Below, in pieces: positions 1-11,257 of a stretch of 64,000 nt of DNA. Within the stretch, counting starts at the first letter, position 1. The number at the start of each line of letters is the position of its first letter. The position numbers and the translations under genes were made by a program. This DNA comes from Pyrenochaeta sp. MPI-SDFR-AT-0127 (lineage: Eukaryota; Ascomycota; Dothideomycetes; Pleosporales; Cucurbitariaceae), in contig JAGTJM010000085.1 of NCBI GenBank assembly GCA_020747015.1, positions 55,414-119,413 on the forward strand, read 5' to 3'. Under the pieces are notes generated by a model. The model saw only the letters and a program-made list of their open reading frames with translations, was not told the DNA's origin and did not search any database.

Positions 1-1044
1 CTGTTTCCCACTGAGCACTTTGGTGGGTGATCGTGGGTTTGAAGTGCGAGATGCTGGCCGCCCATCATCGCTCAGCGACATCTTCCCAAGTAGTGCTTCG
101 ATAGGCTTGTCGCTACCCTTTGAGCCCTTCCTCGAGCCATTAGGTGATGTTGATTGCTTCTGTGGTGGTGTTGCTGGTGGCTCTCGTTCAAGGATTTCTG
201 TGCTATTGACGAGATACGCGTCGAAAAATTCGTCCATGCGTTTCAGCGCCAGATCGTGTCGTGCCTGCTTGCGAAAGCCCAGACAGTCCTCGATCACGTT
301 GATTTTGACGCCGTGCCGTGCTGCATCGATGACGGTTGCGAGGACGGAAACATTAGTGATGCATCCGCAGATGTAGACTTCAGTCACCAGCTTCGCCCGC
401 AAAGTCATCAGGAGATTTGTACCCTGGAAAGCTGAGTAGTGTGTTGTGCGGATCACCATATCTGCTGGTAGTTCAAATTGCCTTGCGATGACATCCGCAA
501 ACTGTGCCCCGTATGTGTCCGGTACACAAGCCGGCGTCTTCCTTTCGGTCTTGAGCAAGAACAGTTCATCGTCTTGCTCAGCTGAAGCACGCGCCACTTC
601 CCGGGGAATAGTTTTTCTGCGTGCCGAAACGCGTTTGAGCAGATCAAGGGCCCTTTGCTTGTGCTTTGATGTTTTTGACTGTGCTGGTAGGAGATCTTTG
701 GCATCTTTGGCCAGTTCCTCCTCGCCTCCCTCGGTGCTGCTCTCATCGCCATCGATTAGCCCGCCGACAACAAGAGCATCTCCTTCGCCCGTGTTCGCAT
801 CATTAGCAATGCGATCCGCCTCGTATAGTGTCTGAACCCAGATGACGTTGCCGTTAAGTTGGCGGAACTTGGGGATCAGGACTTGGATCCGTTCGAGAAA
901 GCCCTTTTTGATGTTGACGGGGAGTCGTCCATCTGGAAGTACAAAGTCGTTCTGTAGTCCAATAACAAGAAGGGCCTGATGGGTCTGGAAATGAGGTTGG
1001 TTCTGGGACACGAGGTCCATCAAGGACGACATTTTGGACACCAT
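1..1044 (-). CDS. Isochorismatase-fold protein, catalytic residues degenerate (3' end cut by window edge)
   Basis: The frame is open from an ATG at 1044 to the left edge, so the C-terminus lies outside the window. The protein has an isochorismatase/cysteine-hydrolase fold: a first strand with the Asp of QNDFVLPDG (about D33), a YSAFQGT loop, and the strand YICGCITNVSVLAT. Family enzymes use an Asp/Lys/Cys triad. Here the Lys position before YSAF reads RTTH and the nucleophile position is Ser (about S233) instead of Cys, so catalysis of the usual kind looks lost. A roughly 80-residue acidic and lysine-rich linker (about residues 80-160) splits the domain, and the C-terminal tail is Ser/Pro/Lys rich. 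No intron is needed. A second in-frame ATG at 1032 is an equally possible start. The fold is clear; the function is unknown and may be binding or scaffolding. Confidence 0.8.
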   Translation of the reverse strand, partial: MVSKMSSLMDLVSQNQPHFQTHQALLVIGLQNDFVLPDGRLPVNIKKGFLERIQVLIPKFRQLNGNVIWVQTLYEADRIANDANTGEGDALVVGGLIDGDESSTEGGEEELAKDAKDLLPAQSKTSKHKQRALDLLKRVSARRKTIPREVARASAEQDDELFLLKTERKTPACVPDTYGAQFADVIARQFELPADMVIRTTHYSAFQGTNLLMTLRAKLVTEVYICGCITNVSVLATVIDAARHGVKINVIEDCLGFRKQARHDLALKRMDEFFDAYLVNSTEILEREPPATPPQKQSTSPNGSRKGSKGSDKPIEALLGKMSLSDDGRPASRTSNPRSPTKVLSGKQ

Positions 1045-1825
1045 TTTGGGTGGAAGGCGCTGCAATCGCCAATGGAAGCGATGTTCAGCCACGCACAGTC
1101 GAAGGATCGAAATTGATCAGGGGTTGAGCATTGGGGCACAGCGGACTCCCACGGCAACAGTCTATTCGTCGGATTATACGAGCTTAACGGAGTATGCGAG
1201 AGTAAAGCCGGGGGCTCGAAAGATGGAACGACGTCTGCATAGAACGTTGAAGCCGCTACATAGTCGGTGCAAGGTACACGGAAGCAAATTGAGTAACCAA
1301 GACTAGTTCAACGACATGTATTAGAAAAACAGAAGGAATAATTCGCGATGCTTCAGCTTGCAGGGCCGGCCAAGTTTAAGTGGTTGCGCTGCAGCATGCG
1401 TTGCGCTGGGCTTTGGACGTCTATGAGGTGACGAGGATTTGTGGTGGTGGTTCCTCCACATAACCCTGGTCGTTGGCCCCCGCCATTAGCGCGGGGCGCG
1501 AGACAGCGCCGCAATATCTCCAGTCTGAATCCTGGAAGCGTGCCATTATCCGCAAGGCACATGCCTCTCCATACGTCGCTTGTTACCTGAGGCTAGGCGT
1601 CGTTTGTGTGGGCCCATCGCCGAGTTACCCTGAAAGAATCCTACGGCTCATATTCAATCTACGGCACCGGGCCTCTGAGCAGACCAGCACAGCGTTTCCC
1701 AGGGCCTTATTCGTCACCGTATGACGAGGCGCGATCAGGGAATGGGCATCATGGCCGATGTTGGACCACATGATGTTCCATCGTCGCCTTCGCCGGGCCC
1801 AGCATGTTGGTCGTGATATCTGTGC
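1045..1825. other. Intergenic, no gene seen
   Basis: This stretch holds the promoter and 5' UTR of the leftward isochorismatase-fold gene and the 3' flank of the SRAP gene. The short ORFs in it have no conserved motif and overlap one another on both strands. Confidence 0.6.
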
Positions 1826-3444
1826 TCATTTGTTGCTGAAAAAGGATGTAATCTTCCTCGAACCGTCAGCCTTGGAAGGGGTCTTTGCTGCACTCCCGTT
1901 ACTTGTGGCGCTTCTGGTACCTTGCTTCTTCGCCGGTGTTGCTGGCTTTTTCGCAGGACTCTTTGTTGGAGATGCAAACCTGGTAGGCTTGCTGCGCTTT
2001 GCTTGTGGGCCGGCATCTGCTGTGCCACCCTGGACATGCTCTTCGCTGCGTTCTCGCTTGATACCTTTTGGCTCATCGCCGAGGTGCGAGTTTGTCTCCA
2101 CTGGAACAGGTAATGGCGCGTTATCTTCGGTACCTTCCACACGGTCTGCTGTTGCACGAGACTCATTGATGTCGTGTTCGACTTTAATATCGCCCTTTTC
2201 GTCTGTCGAGGTCACCAAGTCCCGCTCGGCTTTGCTGACAGCGTGCTCGTCGGGTTCGGATTTGGCTGCTTTTCTTTGGTTACCGAAGAAGTTTGCGATA
2301 TTATTCTTGTTGGCGGCGCTGTTGATTGGGACCAGGAAGGAGGGCGAGTTGTTGCCCACCTTGCCTACGTCTTTGCTGACGGGATAACACTCGAGCTGGC
2401 CGCCATACGGCTGCAGGAGATCTTGCAAGTCTTTGCTCCACTCTGTGCGGCTTGGGTCCAGCCAGGTGCGAATGGCATCTGATCCATTGTCGAAGATGAC
2501 AGGCATGCGGTCGTGGAGGAAGTTGAGCTGCTTGTTCGAGTCGGTAGTAATGATGGCGTAGGTGAAGAGCTTCTCGCTAGAGTCTAGGCGACTGTCAGTA
2601 CACCCACAGTAGGTACACAGGGCAGGGCAAACGTGGCACGCTGGCTTGCAACCGGGAAATGCTCGCTCCACAACATATAGGCCGCAATACACCATTGGGC
2701 GTCGGCAATGTAACGTGACAGGGTGGTTGGTCTGCGCCGCAATCTGCAGCAAAGCAGACGCGCCACCTCCCAGTTTCTCAAGGCGTGCGGACGAAGACGG
2801 CACTCACCCTCGAATTGAACGCAATCCCAGAGACCCGCAAAGCACATGAGCTGGCCATCCTTGCGCTTTGTGAAGTGTGGCAGCTTCTCTTTTCCGTTGT
2901 TCTTCTTGAGCCACTCGTAGAAGCCCTGTGCCACGATGATGCACCGCTTTTTCTTCTTCATGGTTGTCCACATGCCGCGGTCTTCAATGAGGGAGTCGTC
3001 GCGGCAGTTGATGGTCTTCATCTTGGAGGCATAATCCGGGTTGCGCTTGGTCCAGAATGGCACAAGACCTATCGCAGCTGTAAGGAGTGGTATTCACGAG
3101 AGCACACCGGGAGAAGCAACCCACCCCATTGCATCGACTGCAGCTTGTACTTGGTGTTGCCAATCACACCTTGGTCCTTGACCTCTGCCTCACTTTCCTG
3201 CTTGTCTTGCTGCTGGCCGCCATGGTCGGGACCGTCTGCCCGGTATACGAGGCCGTGATATCCTGGGGCAAAGTTGTAGCTCTGGCGTACATGCCCGTCC
3301 TCTGGTGCCTCTTCCACCGGCATCTGCGCATTCTCCAGCTGTTGGCGGACTTCGGAGGGCCGCTGTGCACACTGTTAGCTCCACTATACTGTAGAACACG
3401 TGATGTTGCATGCTCACCAGGGCCAGCGCATACCGGCCGCACAT
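1826..3444 (-). CDS. SRAP-domain protein (HMCES/YedK family), abasic-site shield
   Basis: Exons on the minus strand: 3444-3418, 3362-3125, 3068-2808, 2583-1826; introns of 55, 56 and 224 bases; 427 residues. HMCES proteins covalently trap abasic sites in single-stranded DNA through Cys2. All key positions are present: MCGRY start with Cys2, the Asn of YNFAPG (about N39), the Glu of QGFYEW (about E140) and the His of LHDRMP (about H198). The reading frame is continuous across each junction (for example QW-GLVPFW over intron 2). After about residue 240 the tail is low-complexity, rich in Lys/Ser/Pro with basic clusters (probable nuclear localisation), and ends in KITSFFSNK, which resembles a PCNA-binding peptide without the usual Gln. 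The first exon codes only nine residues, as expected because Met1 must be removed to expose Cys2. Nuclear, replication-fork DNA repair; assignment is firm, the PIP-like end is inference. Confidence 0.92.
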
Positions 3445-3910
3445 GTTGCCGCACTTCAGGACATTGTATGAGGGCACGAGGTTTACTGCGGGAAGGGCGA
3501 CTGAAGGCGGCGCGTCAATGATTGGCTACGTCATACGAGCGAACGTTCAGCCTTACGCGGAGCTCCAACGCGCGACGGCCGCTAAAAAGTTCGTCCCCGT
3601 CATTCACTCGACCATAACTATAGGCAGTCGCCATATCACACATCAACCTGCCTCTGTCCAGCAGCGCGTCATGTTCAGCAGATCAGTGCCCCGTGCTGTG
3701 CCCCGGATAAGCGCATTCACACAATGCGAGGCCCAGTCGTCGATACACCAATTCGCAAAGCTTCCGTCGAGAACATGTCGAACAGTGCCGCAACCCTTGG
3801 GACGACGCCATGGCTCCACCATGCGTGACCAGTTCCGACAACAGTTCTACAGGAGCCCAATAATGTTTCCTTTTGCGATTGGAGCGTAAGAAACAGAATG
3901 CACAACCTAC
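3445..3910. promoter_or_regulatory. Bidirectional promoter region between SRAP and Mgr3-like genes
   Basis: The two flanking genes diverge from this 466-base stretch, so it must carry both promoters. I see no clear TATA box. Short ORFs here are not conserved-looking. Confidence 0.45.
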
Positions 3911-5115
3911 ATGCTTAAGCTAAACGCCACCAGCATCGCCATCGTCTCCGGTATCTGCTTCCTCTACATCCCATGGTACTACAAGAACATAATCATAAAA
4001 CCTTATCACAACTTCCCCGAACCCGTCGCAAAGAAGCTTCGCAAAGCCCTCTTCTACAGCCGTGGCCAATGGCTCGACATCCGCGAAGCGAACAAGCACT
4101 TCCGTCAGGCACTGGCATTGGCTGACGAGCTCGGCATGGACCCCTTCAGCGACGAGATCATGGGCGTTAAATACACAATTGCTGCCCTGTTTGAAGATGC
4201 GGGCTACTACAGTCTGGCCATCGATGTCTTGGAGATCATGCGCGCCGACTGCCAGACTTGGGTCAACGACTTCTCCGACAAGCATTGGCATACAGGGAAT
4301 AGAAGCAGAGTGAAGAAGAATATGGTGCAAATCAATCTCAAGCTGGGACAACTGTACGATACAAGATACGTAAATGAGCCCGAGAATGCTGAGAAGAGAC
4401 TGGTGGAAGCTGTAGAGAGTGCCCTCAGCGAAAAGCAAAGAAGAGAAAGGGAAGGCCTTAAGACAGGAGAGGGCCCATGGTTGACAGACGATGAGATGGG
4501 TGGCACATTAGAAGGTACGCCATTACTGAATTCACAGTCGGATATACTCGCAATATGCTAATCAAAAACAGCTCTTGGAACACATTACGAGCAATTCGAC
4601 TCGCACTACTTAGCAGCACCACTATTCGTCAAAGCACTTGAGCTATGCTCACCAAAGTCATGTCACAGTGTCGTGCTAAGTAAGCTTTCCCTGACCACGT
4701 TATATCCGCCTGAGCTAACATCGCCGCAGTGAACAACATCTCAACATGCCTCGTGCAACAAAATCCTCCCTCCTCCTCTGCCATCACAATGTCCTCCGCA
4801 CCTTCCGACTTCCCCGTCACAAACACTGCACCCCGTGCCCTCCTCATCGACCAAGCACGACAATGGGCAACAAAAGCCCTGGTACACGCAAACACGATCA
4901 AAGCACCAGACAGAAATGAAGAATGCGACGTAGGATGTGCAGTCGCAACACACAACCTTGGCGAATTCCTTGAAATGGAGGGGAAGATCAAAGAGGCTAA
5001 ACAACAGTACCAAGAAGCTGCCAGCCTGGCCAAATCCATGGGGTTTGCAGATGGGCAGGCAAATGCGAGGGCGGGGTTGAGAAGATTGATGGAGTTGGAG
5101 AAGAACGGTTCATAA
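3911..5115 (+). CDS. TPR-repeat protein, mitochondrial Mgr3-like
   Basis: Exons 3911-4514, 4572-4679 and 4730-5115; introns of 57 and 50 bases; 365 residues. A hydrophobic segment at about residues 7-25 (ending CFLYIPWYY) follows a very short N-terminus, fitting a single membrane anchor. The rest is helical with TPR-like pairs: EANKHFRQALALADELG, AGYYSLAIDVLEIM, KNMVQINLKLGQLY, LGTHYEQFDSHYLAAPLFVKALEL, and a C-terminal LGEFLEMEGKIKEAKQQYQ. This order matches fungal Mgr3/Mgr1-type adaptors of the i-AAA protease in the mitochondrial inner membrane, which feed unfolded substrates to Yme1. A generic mitochondrial TPR protein is the alternative. The start is the first ATG, directly before the anchor. 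It diverges from the SRAP gene. Confidence 0.75.
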
Positions 5116-7163
5116 GTGGGGATGAATATGTAGCTTCATCTCTCTATCGGTGTAAGATATGAAATGATTAGAGGCGAGTGCATAGCTTACGTATCCATGA
5201 CCTATCTTCATGATCTTCCGAAGAGCTTGTGGGTCTACCAGCGATATAACTCTTCTTAGCGTCCACTCTCTCCATGAGATTGTGAAAGTGAAGGTAAAGC
5301 ACCAGGCCAAAGGAGGACTTCGAGAGGACTTAGCTCTAAAACGAATAAAAGCTTGCTCTCTTTCAAACCGGCCACTTCATTTTGGACTTCTGTGAGCCTT
5401 GAGACTGCTCTGAATAACATGCTGTCACTAGAGAATATGCGCCGTTTTGGGTTCTAGGTATAGGAATAGGCTGACGAGTGGAAGGCATCATTGGTAAAAC
5501 GCGGCTAGACGGAATCGTCCTTTACATTTTGCGCCAACAGCTGCCGTTAGATAGGCTCCAGGAGATTTTTAACGAATCTCAGAACTCCGGCATGTTTGAC
5601 AAGTTAGTCGCATTCAGCAAAATCAAAAATTCCACCAGGAAGCTTTCGGATTTCGTTTAGAGCGATTAAATTACCGGAAAAGTCTCCGTGCTTTGCGGTC
5701 GACTATTAAGAAGAAAGGCAGGTGTCACTAGTATGAGACACACTTGTGGTCGCAAGAGAGCGGCGGATTTCATTGTAGAATGCGAAGCATCTCCCAGAAT
5801 CCATAAACAGGAGAACTACCTCGGTGATAACTTCGATTCATAATGCAACCTTGTTCTTCCCCGCTCTACAACCTGAGTTAGATTTCGCATCTTGGATCCA
5901 CTCTTTATTCGTAACATTTCAAGAGAAGCTCCAAGACTCCAGTTACAGTCCAACACTATATCGATACTCCATGTTGGGATTGAATCTAGACCATTAAAAA
6001 CAATGACACAATATACTAACTTCGCATGAAGCGACCTCATCCCTTGAGTGGGTGCATATATTATACCCAGAAATGTATCAAGTAACAGACCCAAAGATTG
6101 CAGGCACAGGCATTGTCGTTGAAAAGTTTCCAGAGCAAGAGTTCTCATTCCCATAAAGCGTTTACATGTTTCCGTTTTGCTGCAGTGTCATCAAATAGGA
6201 AAGTTCGACCAGAGGGTTGGAATACTTAAAAGCGCTAATAGCCCTCCGTTATCTCCTCACGTAGCTGTCTCGTGAAGCCTCGCTTTATTCTTTATTTGTT
6301 TTCTTACTCCATCCTACCTTTTGGAGTTGGTTGCATCAGCTTAAGCATAGCATACGCAAGCAAATCACATAATACATCTGCAATCACTGCCCAGCACAAA
6401 GCATGGGATATCTTCAAAACGTCAAAGACCACTGTCTATGCAGATTTAATGATAGTGTGATAAAGGGGTGGCCATGCTGATTCTGCTCAACAGCGAGACA
6501 ATTATCTACTCAGGACCATGAAGTCGAGTGGAACGTGGAAGGATGCCAAATTTGTTACTACACAAATTAAGTCTCGTCTCATCCGTCACCAAGGCGATGT
6601 ACCCAATCTACCACTCCCAGCAAAAATCCTAGCACGTTGCTCCTCCATAATGTTAATGTCTATACGGATATGGATGGATTCCTACTCCGCACAAGTCCAA
6701 TTACGTGGCACCTGGAGCCCCTCGTGTTCACAGCCTTCGATAGCGTAGATACACACACACACACACACACCGGAGCACAATTCAAATCTTCAGAAATAAT
6801 TCATTCATGTGAGAAATATCGTGAAAAGGTGGTGGGTATGCATTAAAATAGTTTCTCTGCGCTTTCTTTCCTTCTATTTCCCCGCGCCACCCAGTGGCCT
6901 TCCTAGGCGGGGAAACCGAAAGGAAAAAACAAAGAGGAGCGCTGAAAGTGAGGTATATATCTAATTTCGTTACGAATGAAGGAGGAAGAGGAAGAAGAAG
7001 AAGTAGTAAGAACATTCCTCTTTCTGTCATGTTTGTGCAAAAAGTGTCCAGATAGGTGGCAAGTTATACACAGCTCCGATATATGTATGTGGCATATGTC
7101 ACCATGTTCGGAGAATTTTTTTGCCATATTTACTCCTCTGCGTCTGTGTTGTTACGCTGAAAT
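5116..7163. other. Intergenic, 2.0 kb, no supported gene
   Basis: This is an AT-richer stretch between the 3' ends of two convergent genes. ORFs are short, mostly lack an ATG start, and show no motif. A dinucleotide microsatellite lies at 6751-6770, and a purine-rich GGAAGAGGAAGAAG tract near 6980. Confidence 0.6.
6751..6770. repeat. (AC)10 microsatellite
   Basis: Ten perfect AC units. It is a usable length-polymorphic marker; no function is implied. Confidence 0.95.
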
Positions 7164-10155
7164 CTACGAGACGTTGGCGTTGTTTGTGCTGACGGTTCTC
7201 TTCCATCCACCCCATGCCCATCCGCCTACGGCAGCGGCTACGCCAGCACCTGAAGCTGGGTCCTTGGGAGTCGGACTCGGCGTTACTGCAGAGGGTGTGG
7301 TGACGGGTGATTGTCCGCTGATAACTCGCTTCATACCCTCAAACTTGCTCCTGAACTCTTCCAGCTCTTGCTTCGCAACGGCTTCTGCAGTTTTTGCGTT
7401 GACAAGCTCGAGCAGTAGCGCCTCATTGTCAGCTGGAGTCAGATTTTCCGTTGCCAGCACACTTTGCGTAGCCAGCGATGAGGAGCGTTTGCTGAAGATG
7501 GTGGCTGGCGGTGGGATGGATTTTTGGGAGGGTGTGCGTCCGAGTCTGAATTCCCGTAGTCCTCCAGTCGAGCTATCCGCAGTTGTGGAGCGAGACAAAG
7601 TAGGTGGCGTGTCTGGTGCCGGAACATCTACGCCAGTCCATGATGCTACTGCGGAAGTCTTGCGTGCATTTACGCGTAAATCCTGAATCATTTTCTCTTT
7701 TTGTTGATTCTGGTTGTACGAGTCCTGGAGGCGTTGTCTTGTATCCTTTAGTGCTTCGCGGGCTACCTGAAGTTCGGCATCCCGATCGTTAAGGTCGCGG
7801 GCGAGTGACTGTGCGCGCAGTGTTTCTGAATTGAGTTGCTCTTTCGTACGTGACAAGTTCTCTCGTAGTATCTCTTTGGTCTCGAACATGGACGATGCGC
7901 GGTGATGTGTTTGCGCTAATGGGAAGCGCTGGTCCAATACCTCCACAATCTCTGCCGTTTCTTCCGGCAAATCGGCGGTGGCGGTCTCACTGGGTGGTGG
8001 AACTGCGGTAGCGGCCGTGATGGTCGTTCTTCTTCTCGATTGTCGCGTTGACGGGGCGGAAAGTGTGGACGTCTTCTTTCGAACCTTGTCGACTAATGTT
8101 CGCACAACACGGTGATCTTCTTTCCTATCTTCGCGTTGCTTCTGCAGGGCAGCCTCCAACTCGCTGTTCTGCCTTTGCAACTGGCTCACTGACATCAGCA
8201 GCTGCTCGATCTGGTAATGCAGGTCTCGGTCTTTGGCGGAGTGTCCCATAGCAACCGATCCGTGGCCAGACTTTAGTGACATGACGTCTGCGCTCGAGCC
8301 ACGCGAGAGGTCGGTCAGAGCGGTACTTTGGGTCGCAGCCGATGCGTCTGACTCAGCAGTTGAGTTGAGTGTTGATGCGAGGCTCTGTTTCGAAGCTGAT
8401 CGTCGTAAGAAACTGACCGGCCGTGACGGCGCCGAAAGACCCGGACTCAGAGACATTGACTTGGTCGAAGAATTGGAGGGGCCCCACAAGCGGCCGAGGA
8501 AGGACGTCGCAGATTTCTGCACCTGCTGCTTTGACGAATCCTTCTCCTGCGCCTCTTTGTACTGTTGTTCTAACCCCTGCAACCTCTCTCGGGTAACGTC
8601 GTTGGTAAATCCTACAAAGTCATTGACCAATTCATCCGCAGACCCCGCATTTCGTCCATATGGGTCCCAAAGTTGCCGACCCAGTAATAGCTGCATTACA
8701 TCTTCGAACTCTGAGAGCGATAACAATTTCTGTTCGTTCCTCTTCATCAGGGCGAGCGCCACACGCATAATGGTTTCGGACGCTCCTTCAGCGAATAAGA
8801 CGTCGTAGATACGGAAGAGCATAGGTAGCGGACATGTGACAGCGAAAAACGACAGGAACCACTGCGATAGGTATGCGGATTCAACGCCCAGAGTGTCAAG
8901 ATGCTGTGCGAGTTGTGGCATGTGATGGTGGAGGAGCTTTTGGAACTGGAAGATGCGGAGGTGTAGGCCCGAGAGATCCGGGAGAAAGCACGAGCGGAGA
9001 TCGTAGTCTTCCATGAGTCTGTGAAGCGTCAGGATCGAGTCAATGGTGCTGAGCGGCTGACTTACCTGACAAGCACACAAAAGGCCTCCTTGTCGCCCAT
9101 CTGCATTAGCAGTGGGCCAACAAGGAAGCCAAGGCCCTGACAGTAGCCAATCTTGCTGTCATACAAGCTGAAGCACTTCAGTACACGGCCGAGCATCTTC
9201 TGCCCCTCACCTTCAGGATCCTTGAACATCTCCACGCCGGGAAAGCTTCTGCCAAGGTCTTTGTTGATTATGTTTTCGTATGGGCTACACTCTCCCGAAA
9301 GCGTATCGTATTGATCCTCAATCAGCTTCTCGCGCGAGCCTGAAGCACTTTGCCACACTACGCCTCGTAGTGGCGCTGGGATGCCTCCTCTGATCTTGTT
9401 CAAGCAGAGCGTGGGTAACCGCTGGATGGTCTGGGGGTAGTCGCGCACAAGGGCTGCCCAGAATTCGAGCTCGGTCATGGGCGGAGGGGAGGGAAGTTGG
9501 GAGAAGCGCACGGTCGAGCTCTCGTCCTGGACCAGACGCTTGAGTTGGTTGAATGAGGGCGGTCGGGACTGGCTGCGGGCGCGGGAGACCTTCATGCCAG
9601 CCTTTGAGTCGGAGAGTAGGGCATTGTTCTCCTGCTCAAGTCGTGCCAGAAGAAGTGCCATGGCCTGGATCGATTAGTATTGGGTATGAGAGAAAACAAG
9701 TTGCCGCATACCTGCTCCTCTCCTCCCTCCTCTTGCTCTTCCTTCTTCTCCAGCTCTGCCCAGTCGACCTGCTCGCTCTTCCCTGAGCCATTGCTGTTTC
9801 TTCTTGATTTGATCGAAGACTTTGGTGACACTTGGGCATCGGTGTCGTGGACTGAGACGGTTGGACTGTCGGCTGTGGGTGCATTGTCACTCGCTTGACT
9901 GCTACGGCGGCCAAAGGCCTTGTGTATTTCGCTCGAGTCTGGCCGTGACGATGTTCTCCGCTCTTCGACTATCATGTCTGAGCTCTCGTGGTCGTGGTCG
10001 TCGTGGTCATCGTCTGGGATGCCACTGTCGGCTTCTGAAAGTGGCACAGTAACCATCGAGTCTGTAGGCAGCGGCGAGCTGTCGACATGTGTCCTGGGCG
10101 ACCGCGTAACCGACTCTCCAGCGTCTGATGGTTTGGTGTCCTTGTCGACGTCCAT
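7164..10155 (-). CDS. TBC-domain Rab GTPase-activating protein, Gyp5-like
   Basis: Exons 10155-9712, 9664-9066 and 9018-7164; both introns are 47 bases; 965 residues. The N-terminal 150 residues are acidic and Ser-rich (EEQEEGGEE at the end). The TBC domain runs from about residue 236 (IRGGIPAPLRGVVWQ) to about 450. It carries both catalytic fingers: the Arg finger in NKDLGRSFP (about R287) and the Gln finger in YCQGLGF (about Q324), so the GAP should be active. Coiled-coil segments follow (for example QLQRQNSELEAALQKQRED, and a long one ending in QQKEKMIQDL), and the protein ends with a Trp-rich GGWAWGGWKRTVS tail common to fungal Gyp5 orthologues. Gyp5/Gyl1 proteins act on Ypt1/Sec4-type Rabs in ER-to-Golgi traffic and polarised secretion. 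The first intron has a textbook TACTAAT branch site. Confidence 0.92.
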
Positions 10156-11257
10156 GGTGGCAGTCTCGTGTGTGATTGGGTGCTATGCAGCGAGCATGAG
10201 CAGTATCGCGAAAAGGAAGCAATAGGATTAAGCTTCGATGACGTTCCGGCCTTGTCCCCGCCGTGGTGGTCCACCACTCTGTTCGAGGTTCGGCGCTTGG
10301 TCGGAAGCACAAACGGTGCTGGCGTTGCGTGCGTTTCAAAAGCGTACAATTGACCGCCCCCGGGAGGTGGATCAAGGTTTATGCGCGGGTCAAACTTGAC
10401 AACAGACGGTAGCAATAAATGAGCGGCAGCGCAAAGGCGCACACAGACACAGGGCGCAGATTGAACACGCGCACAGCAGCAGCACCAAAAAAAGACAAAC
10501 GGGCAGCAGGACAGCAGGACAGCAGGAAGAGAGGAAGAATAATTGCGACTCGAAAGGAGCATCAAGGAGGCCCGGCAGGTCCTGAGCTAAGCTTATCGCG
10601 AAATGGTCAAGGGTCCACTCGCTTGCCTTGGCTCAATTAAGGCGGGACCAATTGGTGCTCCCAGCCCCGGCATGGCGACATCATTATGCCTCTCCGCATT
10701 TTCTCTATGGCCCGGCAATGCCCTGTGGCAGAGGCCATTGGTGGTGTGCACACGCCGATTGCACAATAGGGGTGGTGGTGAGTACCAGTAGGGCCTCTTT
10801 GTACGGCACACAGGCCAGAGGTTGAGGGCGCCCAGGGGGGCAGGCACGCCGTGTAAACACGCCAACCGTGTGGCGCAAAGCCAAATGGCGGGGCGGTGAG
10901 CAGCCTCGACAATTGCGGATCGCGTCATGGCATGAAAAAGTGGTTATACATGATCCACGGGCAGAGATGCGCATTGAATTGTAGCCGTGGAAAGTGCACA
11001 ACGCTATGCTACATGTTTAGTAGTGACTATTGTCTACTGTCTAGTCCTTCCTTCCTTCCGCCCCAGTCATGTCGTCGCTGCTTCTCTAGGGGTGTGTTCC
11101 TTCCAGGTCTGGGCATCACCGATGACAGGTAGCACATGTACCAACCACCAAAGACTAGCCATCAAGAACAATCTACCATACGTGAGCACGGCAGTACCCA
11201 CCACTCTGAACAGGCCAAGACCACGTGCCGATGGACTGCCCCTTCATCCACGACCCA
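10156..11257. other. Intergenic, promoter and 5' leader of the TBC gene
   Basis: About 1.1 kb lies upstream of the leftward TBC gene. The first 400 bases contain A/C-rich and purine-rich leader-like sequence. No ORF here shows a conserved motif. Confidence 0.55.

Noticed and set aside
5478..5660. A 60-codon ORF in the gene-poor stretch after the Mgr3-like gene
   Set aside because: It begins with GTG, not ATG, has no upstream splice partner that I can justify, and no motif.
7604..8808. Several long + strand ORFs antisense to the TBC gene
   Set aside because: They lie fully inside a strongly supported exon with conserved TBC and coiled-coil sequence on the other strand and have no motif of their own.
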